Positions 15,436 through 22,425 of a DNA stretch of 26,437 nt are shown one piece after another (position 1 is the stretch's first letter; every line of letters begins with the position of its first letter). The translations under genes were made by a program, and so were the position numbers. A model generated the notes under the pieces. That model saw nothing but the letters and a program-made list of their open reading frames with translations. It was not told the DNA's origin and did no database searches. This stretch comes from Bacillota bacterium (GTDB taxonomy: Bacteria; Bacillota; Clostridia; Lachnospirales; Lachnospiraceae), in assembly GCA_023389295.1 (NCBI GenBank), contig JAEWEO010000304.1:1-26437 (forward strand), given 5' to 3'.

Positions 15436-16410
15436 ATGAGCATTCAAATAATATCTCCAGGTGCATTAACCACCGTACAGGATTATGGAAGGATTGGTTA
15501 TGGCGAAATAGGATTATCACCATCAGGAGCGGTAGATACTAAGGCCATGGAAGTTGCCAATTGTTTGGTTGGAAATGAGATGGGGGAAGCGGTATTAGAG
15601 TGTACCCTTTTTGGTCCCACAATTTATTTTATCAAGGACAATGTGATTGCTGTCACAGGTGCTGATATGAAGCCAAAGGTGAATGATAAAGAGATTTCCA
15701 TGAACACCGCAGTGTCTGTAAAAGCTGGAGAGAGCTTAGCACTTGCATTTGCAGAAAAAGGTTGTCGAAGTTATATTGCCTTTGCCGGTGGTCTCGAGAT
15801 CAAAGAGTACTTCGGTAGTAAATCTACCAATATAAAATGCGCAATAGGAGGATATAATGGCAGGGCCTTAAAGGCGAATGATGAAATATTATTTGTGAAA
15901 CCGACAAGTATTCTTCTTGATATGGAGAAACGCATCTATAAACACACAGACACAGATGTTTTGCCAAAGATTAAGATTATCAGAGTAGTTATGGGGCCCC
16001 AGGATGATTATTTTACAAGCGAAGGGCTTCAGACCTTCGAAACAGGGAGCTATAAGTTGACCAATGATTCTGATAGGATGGCTTGTAAGCTTTCTGGACC
16101 AATTATTGCCAGCAAACAGGCTACGGATATTATATCGGATGGAATTTCTCTAGGTTCAATTCAAGTCTCATCAAGCGGACAGCCAATGGTAATGCTTTCC
16201 GATCGGCAGACAACCGGCGGCTATGCCAAAATAGGAACCGTAATTTCTACGGACATTCCAAGGATAGCTCAGTGCAAACCAGGAGACGAGATAAGATTTC
16301 AAAGGATTACATTAAAAAAGGCTCATAAACTTTATAAAAAACATAATAGAGATATGATAAAGCTCCAGAAGAAATTTAAGAGGAGGAACAGAGGTAATTA
16401 TGAATTATAG
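15436..16410 (+). CDS. pxpC: 5-oxoprolinase subunit PxpC (KipA family)
   Basis: This 324-residue protein is the biotin-dependent-carboxyltransferase-like KipA/PxpC subunit. The N-terminal ISPGALTTVQDYGRIGYGEI and SPSGAVDTKAMEVANCLVG (about 25-43), then AVTGADMKPKVNDKEI, YIAFAGGLEIKEYFGSKST and QVSSSGQPMVMLSDRQTTGGY all fit. The frame is open back to 15403, but ATG at 15436 has GGAG 7 nt upstream and matches the family start. PxpB and PxpC phosphorylate the lactam substrate and PxpA completes ring opening. It overlaps the following DUF1445 gene by 11 nt. Confidence 0.93.
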   Translation: MSIQIISPGALTTVQDYGRIGYGEIGLSPSGAVDTKAMEVANCLVGNEMGEAVLECTLFGPTIYFIKDNVIAVTGADMKPKVNDKEISMNTAVSVKAGESLALAFAEKGCRSYIAFAGGLEIKEYFGSKSTNIKCAIGGYNGRALKANDEILFVKPTSILLDMEKRIYKHTDTDVLPKIKIIRVVMGPQDDYFTSEGLQTFETGSYKLTNDSDRMACKLSGPIIASKQATDIISDGISLGSIQVSSSGQPMVMLSDRQTTGGYAKIGTVISTDIPRIAQCKPGDEIRFQRITLKKAHKLYKKHNRDMIKLQKKFKRRNRGNYEL

Positions 16411-17185
16411 AAATAATACTCCCTCAGAAGTCAGGAGTCTGATTAGACAAAGTAAGATTACAACCCCTACAGCAGGTATGTGTGGCGGTTATGCTCAAGC
16501 GAATCTAGTAATTCTACCAAAGGAGCTTGCCTATGATTTCCTACTTTTTGCACAAAGAAATCCGAAGGCATGTCCAATTTTAGAGGTTATGGATGCAGGT
16601 AGCAGAGCAGTAAAATATATGGCTAAGGATGCGGATATTGCTATCGACCTCCCAAAATACAGAGTATATGAATACGGGAAGCTAACCGGTGAATATACAG
16701 ATGTAATAAAATTCTGGAAACCTGATTTTGTAAGCTTCTTAATCGGATGCAGTTTTTCCTTTGAAGAGGATTTGCTGGAGGCTAATATTACGGTAAGGCA
16801 TATTGAAGAGCAGTGTAATGTTCCGATGTACATGACTAATATAGGTTGTGAAAGAGCTGGAATCTTTACAGGAAACATGGTTGTAAGCATGCGACCTATA
16901 CCATACAAGGATGTTCCCAAGGCAGTTTCAGTTACTGCTGCGATGCCCAGAGTCCATGGAGCACCGATACATATTGGATGTCCCGAAGCAATTGGTATCT
17001 ATAATATTGACAAGCCTGATTTTGGAGATTCGGTTACAATAAAAGAAGGAGAAGTACCGGTATTCTGGCCTTGTGGCGTTACGCCACAGTCAGCACTCAT
17101 GGCAACAAAACCGGCTTTCACCATAACGCATGCCCCGGGTCATATGTTTATTACGGATGTAAAGAATGTAGAATTAAAACTATAG
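16400..17185 (+). CDS. DUF1445 / YcsI-UPF0317 family protein (putative hydro-lyase)
   Basis: This 261-residue protein matches DUF1445 along its length: PTAGMCGGYAQANLVILPKE (about 23-42), FLIGCSFSFEEDLLEA (113-128), YMTNIGCERAGIFTGNMVVSMRP (about 144-166) and CGVTPQSALMATKPAFTITHAPGHMFITD (the C-terminal signature). The biochemical role is not settled. In Bacillus ycsI lies in the same operon as pxpA, kipI and kipA. The vertebrate D-glutamate cyclase carries this domain fused to DUF4392. A role in D-glutamate/5-oxoproline metabolism is therefore likely, perhaps in handling the D-form or as a partner of the cyclase. It overlaps pxpC by 11 nt. Confidence 0.9.
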   Translation: MNYRNNTPSEVRSLIRQSKITTPTAGMCGGYAQANLVILPKELAYDFLLFAQRNPKACPILEVMDAGSRAVKYMAKDADIAIDLPKYRVYEYGKLTGEYTDVIKFWKPDFVSFLIGCSFSFEEDLLEANITVRHIEEQCNVPMYMTNIGCERAGIFTGNMVVSMRPIPYKDVPKAVSVTAAMPRVHGAPIHIGCPEAIGIYNIDKPDFGDSVTIKEGEVPVFWPCGVTPQSALMATKPAFTITHAPGHMFITDVKNVELKL

Positions 17186-17287
17186 GCATTATGATAGAAT
17201 ATAAATAGAATAGATAGGTTGTTTATCGAATACATATTTTAGGGTAATAGTGAGCCGAAAAACTACATAATAGTATACTAATTTAAA

Positions 17288-17349
17288 CGTGTAAGCAATT
17301 ACTTATAATTATTTATTATAATTGCGTACATTTACACGCATTTGGAGGT
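17288..17349 (+). promoter_or_regulatory. Structured leader of pxpA with two competing stems
   Basis: In the 170-nt gap before pxpA, cgtgtaa (17288-17294) pairs with ttacacg (17332-17338) and gcaatta (17295-17301) pairs with taattgc (17319-17325). An alternative stem, tgcgt (17323-17327) with acgca (17336-17340), would break both. The GGAGGT of pxpA follows at once. It may be an mRNA switch, an operator or a stabilising hairpin. Confidence 0.45.
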
Positions 17350-17355
17350 AAATAA

Positions 17356-18111
17356 ATGTATCAGATTGATTTAAACTGTGATTTAGGAGAAAGCTTCGGA
17401 AGATATACACTCGGTATGGATGAAGAGGTTATTCCTTATATATCATCAGCGAACATTGCCTGTGGATATCATGCTTCTGATCCTGTGATTATGGAAAAGA
17501 CGGTACAGATGGCAAAGGCAAACGGCGTACACGTTGGTGCACATACAGGCTTTCCGGATTTACTTGGTTTTGGACGAAGGAATATGACTCTGTCACCGAA
17601 GGAGGCAAAAACCTACACCATGTATCAAATTGGTGCTCTGGAGGGCTTTTGCCGGGCAGGCGGGGTATCGTTATACCATGTTAAGCCTCACGGTGCCTTT
17701 TATAATATGGCAGCAAAAGATTATGATTTAGCATGTGCGATTTGTGAGGGTATTGCAGCAATTGATGATAATATTGTTTTGTTGGGACTTAGCAACAGCC
17801 AAATGGAAAAAGCAGCAAAGACGATAGGAATAACCTTTAAACATGAGGTTTTTGCAGATCGTGCATATGAGGATGACGCAACCTTGGTAGCAAGAAGCAA
17901 ACCGGGAGCAATGATTGAGGATGAAGAACTTGCTATTAATCGAGTTATCCGCATAATAAAGAAGGGGACAATAACATCAATTAATGGGAAAGAAATAGAA
18001 ATTAAGGCTGATTCTGTATGTATCCATGGAGACGGTGTGAAAGCTTTGGCTTTTGTAAGAAGGATCTGTCAGACACTAAAGGCTGAAGGAATTGAAGTAA
18101 AAGCTTTTTAA
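17356..18111 (+). CDS. pxpA: 5-oxoprolinase subunit PxpA (LamB/YcsF family)
   Basis: This 251-residue protein of the LamB/YcsF family is of the usual length. Landmarks are LNCDLGESFG (5-14), SSANIACGYHASDP, VGAHTGFPDLLGFGRRNM, LYHVKPHGAFYNMA and SVCIHGDGVKAL near the C-terminus. The metal/substrate-site residues D8, H39 and the H in VKPHGA are kept. The more usual GAHPxFPD reads GAHTGFPD here. ATG at 17356 follows GGAGGT. It is the last gene of the cluster and is followed by a terminator. It would combine with PxpB and PxpC to convert 5-oxoproline to glutamate using ATP. Confidence 0.94.
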   Translation: MYQIDLNCDLGESFGRYTLGMDEEVIPYISSANIACGYHASDPVIMEKTVQMAKANGVHVGAHTGFPDLLGFGRRNMTLSPKEAKTYTMYQIGALEGFCRAGGVSLYHVKPHGAFYNMAAKDYDLACAICEGIAAIDDNIVLLGLSNSQMEKAAKTIGITFKHEVFADRAYEDDATLVARSKPGAMIEDEELAINRVIRIIKKGTITSINGKEIEIKADSVCIHGDGVKALAFVRRICQTLKAEGIEVKAF

Positions 18112-18117
18112 TAATTA

Positions 18118-18159
18118 TGCTACAATCCTAGTTAAACTAAGGGCTGTAGCACTTTTTTT
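18118..18159 (+). terminator. Terminator after pxpA (copy 2 of a repeated hairpin)
   Basis: tgctaca (18118-18124) pairs with tgtagca (18145-18151), with inner ccta/taagg pairing, and T7 follows. The sequence resembles the terminator at 6714-6762 across the whole loop (cctagt-aaa-ct/tcaaggg), not only the stem. Confidence 0.85.
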
Positions 18160-18242
18160 ATTACATATTTGATATAGGATTAGATATAATGATACAAGGA
18201 ATCCAAAATGGATATGAATAGTTTTGCTCATACAAATTAGGA

Positions 18243-18310
18243 GATTCAAAAAATAATCCACCTTTTCATATAGTTCCACCATTGATATGTATCACTTATT
18301 TCCATATATT
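18243..18310 (+). promoter_or_regulatory. Promoter and shared upstream motif of the thuA-like gene (site A)
   Basis: Motif attcaaaaaataatccacc (from about 18244) ends its aataatcca core at 18260. Exactly 21 bp later come TTGATA (18282-18287), a 17-bp spacer and TATATT (18305-18310). The same motif and geometry recur at 19292 and 25032. Confidence 0.7.
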
Positions 18311-18370
18311 TAATCCATAGGATGGAATAGAATTAATCTCCTTATGTTTTATTCTTAATACTTGATTCAT

Positions 18371-18396
18371 AAAATGTCTGCGATGCAGACATTTTT
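18371..18396 (+). promoter_or_regulatory. 11-bp perfect hairpin with T run in the thuA-like leader
   Basis: aaaatgtctgc (18371-18381) pairs with gcagacatttt (18385-18395) around a 3-nt loop and runs into a T tract. It lies 28 nt before the GGAGG of the next gene, so it could attenuate transcription of that gene. Confidence 0.5.
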
Positions 18397-18433
18397 GAAT
18401 AGAAACATATCACAATGGCAGATGGAGGTTCTT

Positions 18434-19261
18434 ATGGAGAAAATAAAAGTGTTACTAATTAGTGGGGAACTTACTTCGGAGCATAAGTATCCAAAAATGA
18501 ATGAATATCTTCGGACTATGCTAGAAGCAACAGGAAGGTTCTCTGTTAAGATTATTGAAGAGTTTAATGGTGCTACCAGCAGAACGGTAGCAGAATATGA
18601 TTTATTACTTTTGAACTATGATGGGAAAACAAATCCTACCGCACGATATAAACGATGGGATGAAGCAGCAGAGGATGTATTTTTTGAGGCAGTAAAAGCG
18701 GGAAAAGGGTTATTTATTCATCATTCTTCTGTTTGGCTTGATGAGGATATGCCACAACGCTACAAAGAAGCATGGGGAATTTATTTAACCAGTCCACAAA
18801 GTAGAAAGAATCCCTGTGATGATGTGATTGCAAAAATCGAAAATCCGCATTCCCCTATTACGCAAGGATTAACGGATTATATGGTGGTTGGAGATGATTT
18901 CTTTGCAGGAGTGGAATATTTTCCTGGAACAAAGGCAGAGGTATTAGCGGCTGTATACGATGATGTTGATATGTATCGGAAAGCTAATTTTCCAGCACCC
19001 CATCATCCGGTACTAATTCCAGACGGGAAACTGGAAAATATGCGTGGAGTAAATTCTCTTCAGCCAGTTGCCTGGACAAATACTTATGGAGCCGGACGGG
19101 TACTTGCCTGTTCTCTCGGACATGATATTGATACATATCGAAGGATTAATTATCTGACCATGTTTGTGCGTGGTGCAGAGTGGGCTGCAACGGGTGAAGT
19201 AACCTTGGATAAGCCAGATCGTAGGGGTGAAAAAAGATTTAATCAATGGCCTTATTATTAG
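18434..19261 (+). CDS. ThuA-like domain protein
   Basis: This 275-residue protein is a ThuA/class I glutamine amidotransferase-like fold member. It begins MEKIKVLLISGELTSEHKYP and continues with YDLLLLNYDGK, then AGKGLFIHHSSVWLDEDMPQ (the conserved GxGxxxxHH turn, about 98-117). NPHSPITQGL, DDFFAGVEYFP and the C-terminal GAGRVLACSLGHDIDTYRR are the family's other markers. ThuA proteins act in disaccharide (trehalose, sucrose, 3-keto sugar) use. The frame is open to 18362, but ATG at 18434 with GGAGG 5 nt upstream is the better start. It stands next to a sugar-binding protein under the same type of promoter, suggesting that it works on the imported sugar. Confidence 0.85.
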   Translation: MEKIKVLLISGELTSEHKYPKMNEYLRTMLEATGRFSVKIIEEFNGATSRTVAEYDLLLLNYDGKTNPTARYKRWDEAAEDVFFEAVKAGKGLFIHHSSVWLDEDMPQRYKEAWGIYLTSPQSRKNPCDDVIAKIENPHSPITQGLTDYMVVGDDFFAGVEYFPGTKAEVLAAVYDDVDMYRKANFPAPHHPVLIPDGKLENMRGVNSLQPVAWTNTYGAGRVLACSLGHDIDTYRRINYLTMFVRGAEWAATGEVTLDKPDRRGEKRFNQWPYY

Positions 19262-19291
19262 TATTTGAGATGAAAACTGAGAGTGCTCTTT

Positions 19292-19360
19292 GAAATCGAA
19301 AAATAATCCACTTTTTAAAAAAGTACGCTCATTGATGGAGAATGATATTTTTATTATAGT
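19292..19360 (+). promoter_or_regulatory. Promoter and shared upstream motif of the sugar-binding protein (site B)
   Basis: gaaatcgaaaaataatccac (19292-19311) is followed, 21 bp after the core, by TTGATG (19332-19337), a 17-bp spacer and TATAGT (19355-19360). The leader to the ATG at 19392 is short. Similarity to site C extends over about 90 bp. Confidence 0.75.
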
Positions 19361-19391
19361 TAATTCATCAAATATCGAAGGGAGAATATTT

Positions 19392-20456
19392 ATGAAAAAG
19401 ATTATAGGTATTATTTTAGTAATTGCAATTTCTTTTACAATGCTTGCAGGTTGTAGTACAAAAAAAGATGAAAAACCAGTTACAAATAATGAGGGTTCTG
19501 ATGCAGTTACAGAAGCAGCAGATCAAATTACTGAGGCAGTTACCGATGCTACAGAGGGATCAGCAGAAGGTAAATCGGTAGGTATCACAATGCCAAGTAT
19601 CGGCAATGACTTTATGTTAGCTCTTAGCCAGGCTTTTCAGGGAGCCTTAGAAGAACAGGGCTGTAAGGTTCAGGTTGACTCAGCAGAAAACGATGTTACA
19701 ACTCAGTTAACACAAATTGAAAACTTTACTACTATGGGATGTGACGTTATCGTTGTTTGGGCGGTGAATGGTGAGGGAGTTGCAAGTGCTTGTAAATCCG
19801 CAATTGATGCAGGCATTCCAGTATTAGCATTTGCTTATGAAATTCCAGGCGCAACAACAAGTGTTATCTCAGCATCAGAAGAATCTATGGCAGCACAGTG
19901 CGTAGTAATGGCAAATGATTGGATTGAAAAGACATTTCCAGATGCCGGTGATGGTGAAGTTAATGTATTTGTTATGACATCTTCTACAGTGCCACAATCT
20001 GTAACACGTAGTGAGGGCTTAAAGAAGATTGCAGAAAACAAAAAAGTTAATTTAATTACTGCTGAAGTGGAAGATCAGGATAAAACTGATGCAGCACGTA
20101 CTCTGATTGAGAATACCATGCTTTCCACTCCTGATATTGATGTTATTATTGCAGTGAATGGTACTTGTGCAATTGGTATTGAATCCTATATAAGCTCTCC
20201 TTCTTCTCCAATCCAGGATAAGAGTAAGTTTGGTATTTTCTGTATTGATGAGACAGAAGAAATCGTTGCAAAGATAAAAGCATCAGAGACGAACGAAAGT
20301 GTATTAAGAGGTACGATTTCCATGGGTACTTTTGGTGATACAATAAATGATTTCATGAAGGGAATAACTCCTTTGATTACAGACCAGACTCCGCTTGCAC
20401 GTGTTGATGGCCAAGCATTTGTTGTTACACCAGAAACATTAGCAAATAGAAAATAA
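19392..20456 (+). CDS. RbsB-like sugar-binding lipoprotein (CUT2 importer)
   Basis: This 354-residue lipoprotein starts with MKKIIGIILVIAISFTMLAG and the lipobox cysteine at 21. An acidic Thr/Glu-rich linker follows to about residue 60. The rest is a class I periplasmic-binding fold of the Peripla_BP_4 / RbsB type: GITMPSIGNDFMLALSQAFQ, CDVIVVWAVNGEGVASACKSAIDAGIPVLAF and a late FGIFCIDETEEIVAKIKASE. The frame extends up to 19290, but ATG at 19392 follows GGGAG with 7 nt spacing and gives the signal peptide. It would feed the RbsA-like ATPase system at the right edge. The permease is not in view. Confidence 0.9.
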   Translation: MKKIIGIILVIAISFTMLAGCSTKKDEKPVTNNEGSDAVTEAADQITEAVTDATEGSAEGKSVGITMPSIGNDFMLALSQAFQGALEEQGCKVQVDSAENDVTTQLTQIENFTTMGCDVIVVWAVNGEGVASACKSAIDAGIPVLAFAYEIPGATTSVISASEESMAAQCVVMANDWIEKTFPDAGDGEVNVFVMTSSTVPQSVTRSEGLKKIAENKKVNLITAEVEDQDKTDAARTLIENTMLSTPDIDVIIAVNGTCAIGIESYISSPSSPIQDKSKFGIFCIDETEEIVAKIKASETNESVLRGTISMGTFGDTINDFMKGITPLITDQTPLARVDGQAFVVTPETLANRK

Positions 20457-20484
20457 GAAATTTAGATTAAATAAGTTATATATG

Positions 20485-20531
20485 TAGCGTTGTAATAGGA
20501 CTTAGGGAATATCCTATTACAGCGCTATTTT
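20485..20531 (+). terminator. Strong terminator after the sugar-binding protein
   Basis: tgtaatagga (20491-20500) pairs with tcctattaca (20512-20521), extended by tagcg/cgcta (20485-20489 and 20523-20527) across one G-U. A short T run follows. Confidence 0.75.
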
Positions 20532-20570
20532 CAGATTAGTATTTTTTAATTTATAGGTATTATCATTTTT

Positions 20571-20580
20571 GTGGATTATT
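20571..20580 (-). promoter_or_regulatory. Inverted copy of the aataatccac core upstream of the response regulator
   Basis: gtggattatt on the plus strand is the exact reverse complement of the 10-bp core of sites A and B. It lies in the 348-nt gap between the binding protein and the response regulator, so it may be an autoregulatory site. A 10-mer can occur by chance in a window of this size. Confidence 0.35.
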
Positions 20581-20665
20581 AAGTGTAAAGCAAAGTAATA
20601 CTACACAATGTTACCATTTAGACGGGAATTATTATAAATTAATTTGTCGAAAAAGTATAGATATC

Positions 20666-20770
20666 TTTTGTACAGAAGAAATATATGGTACAATATACAT
20701 ATGTATGTCGTAGTGGATATATGTCTTGGCATGGAGTTCGGTTATATAGTGCTTGTGTACATTGTATAAT
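20666..20770 (+). promoter_or_regulatory. Candidate promoters of the response regulator operon
   Basis: An extended -10 (TGGTACAAT, 20686-20694) has a weak TTTTGT 17 bp upstream. A perfect TATAAT occurs at 20765-20770 with only a poor TTATAT at 20742-20747. Either could drive the operon. Apart from these and the terminator, the 20457-20804 gap shows no gene. Confidence 0.4.
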
Positions 20771-20804
20771 GAGTAGGTAATAAATGGAGTGTGGAGGTAT
20801 AAGC

Positions 20805-22412
20805 ATGTTAAAAGTACTAATTGCTGATGATGAGCAGATCATCTGCCAGATGATCTGCAAATTAATTAATTGGGAAGCAAAAGGACTTGAGGTCATAGGA
20901 ATGGCTCATAATGGCCTGGAGGTTCTTAATATGATGGAGGAGCAGCGACCAGATATTATTATCTCAGACATAAGGATGCCTGGTTATGATGGTCTTCAAT
21001 TAGTTCAAAAGGGTAAAGATATGGGGTTAGATGCAGATTTTGTAATTATGAGCGGCTATAAAAATTTTGAATATGCACATACTGCATTAAATTTGGGAGT
21101 GAAACACTATTTACTAAAACCAATTGATAAAAGAGAATTAGAGGAAACGATTGATCGTATCCTACAACATAGAAAAGAAGCTAGTGCTATTCATGAGGAA
21201 AAGAAGGAACTGAAGGTAATTGCTAGTTCAGGGAAGAAACGAATTAGAAAGCACTTTTTAAGTACAATTATTCATGAAAACCGTTTTAGTGAGGATAGTG
21301 AACTTGCTGAGATGGATGAGAAGCTCCACTGTGAATTTGAGAATGGGTATTTTATTGCATTCTTAACGAAGATAGACTCCAATGCTCCAAATTATGATAT
21401 AAAAAGCTTATTAAATGGTATTGATTATTTGATTGAAAAAGCCATGGATGAGGGAGAATGGGAATACATAAACTCCTATGTCAAGACAGGAGTCGTAACT
21501 GTTGTAAATTATAAGGCTGAGCATAGAGTACAGGTGTTTCAGGTGATTGAGAAAATATTGAAGCTCTGCCGGCTGGAACTGGATAAGTTCAATGGTTTTT
21601 ATGTGACAATTGGGATTGGAGTGGAGAAGAATTCAATCACGCTGATAAAAGATACAATACATGAAGCGGTGGCAGCAATTAAATGCAGAATAAAAAAGGG
21701 AACAAACCGTATCATTGACTATCGAGATCTTAATTATCGACAGATTAATGTAGAGGACATTTTTACGGAAGGAATTAAAAGACAGTTTGAAAATGTTCTG
21801 GAAGCCATGGACATTCAGACTTTTATTAGTGACTTTGATAAAATAGCGAATGATGTTCATATTATGGTAAACTACTCCCCTATGCTCATCTTTGAACTAA
21901 TGGAGAAAATAAAAGAAGTTACCATAGAGATTTGGAAACGAAATAAAATTCAGGAAAGCATCATCAATGATTTTGAGCAACAAATGCAGTTTATTCTGGA
22001 TTGCAATATAATGGAAGAACTTTTAATACGAAATTTTTTAGAAACTTATCAGCGTTATTTTGAACGAGTGATCGATGACAAAAGAAACACGAGCCAACTC
22101 CCAATACGTAAGGCAAAGCAATTTATTAATAATAATTATATGCGTCAGATTACCTTAGAAGAGGTTGCTGATGCCATTGAACTGAGTCCAGCCTATTTTA
22201 GTACTGTTTTTAAAAAGGAAGTAGGAATTAATTTTAGTGATTATCTAATTTCTTGTAGAATAGAAGCAGCAAAAGATATGTTGAAAAACAAAAATCTTCC
22301 AGTTAACCTAATTGCGGAAGAGGTGGGGTATGTGGACGCCAAGTATTTCAGCAAAACCTTCTACAAATTGGTTGGGTTAAAGCCTACGGAATATCGTAAA
22401 TTATATCGATGA
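20805..22412 (+). CDS. AraC-type response regulator (YesN family)
   Basis: This 535-residue cytoplasmic regulator has an N-terminal receiver domain with acidic D8/D9, phosphoacceptor D55 (IIISDIRMPG) and the LLKP lysine near 105. A long linker of about 300 residues follows, typical of YesN-type regulators. The C-terminus is an AraC helix-turn-helix pair at about 435-535 (ITLEEVADAIELSPAYFSTV ... LIAEEVGYVDAKYFSKTFYK). The open frame begins at 20784, but ATG at 20805 has GGAGG 7 nt upstream. The kinase gene follows after 13 nt. The regulator probably binds the motif shared by sites A, B and C. Confidence 0.95.
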   Translation: MLKVLIADDEQIICQMICKLINWEAKGLEVIGMAHNGLEVLNMMEEQRPDIIISDIRMPGYDGLQLVQKGKDMGLDADFVIMSGYKNFEYAHTALNLGVKHYLLKPIDKRELEETIDRILQHRKEASAIHEEKKELKVIASSGKKRIRKHFLSTIIHENRFSEDSELAEMDEKLHCEFENGYFIAFLTKIDSNAPNYDIKSLLNGIDYLIEKAMDEGEWEYINSYVKTGVVTVVNYKAEHRVQVFQVIEKILKLCRLELDKFNGFYVTIGIGVEKNSITLIKDTIHEAVAAIKCRIKKGTNRIIDYRDLNYRQINVEDIFTEGIKRQFENVLEAMDIQTFISDFDKIANDVHIMVNYSPMLIFELMEKIKEVTIEIWKRNKIQESIINDFEQQMQFILDCNIMEELLIRNFLETYQRYFERVIDDKRNTSQLPIRKAKQFINNNYMRQITLEEVADAIELSPAYFSTVFKKEVGINFSDYLISCRIEAAKDMLKNKNLPVNLIAEEVGYVDAKYFSKTFYKLVGLKPTEYRKLYR

Positions 22413-22425
22413 TAGGGAGAAGGTA

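Noticed and set aside
20647..20669. tcgaaaaagtatagatatctttt upstream of the regulator as a fourth forward copy of the promoter motif
   Set aside because: Only the tcgaaaaa part matches; the tccac core is missing and the 21-bp distance to a -35 box is not kept.
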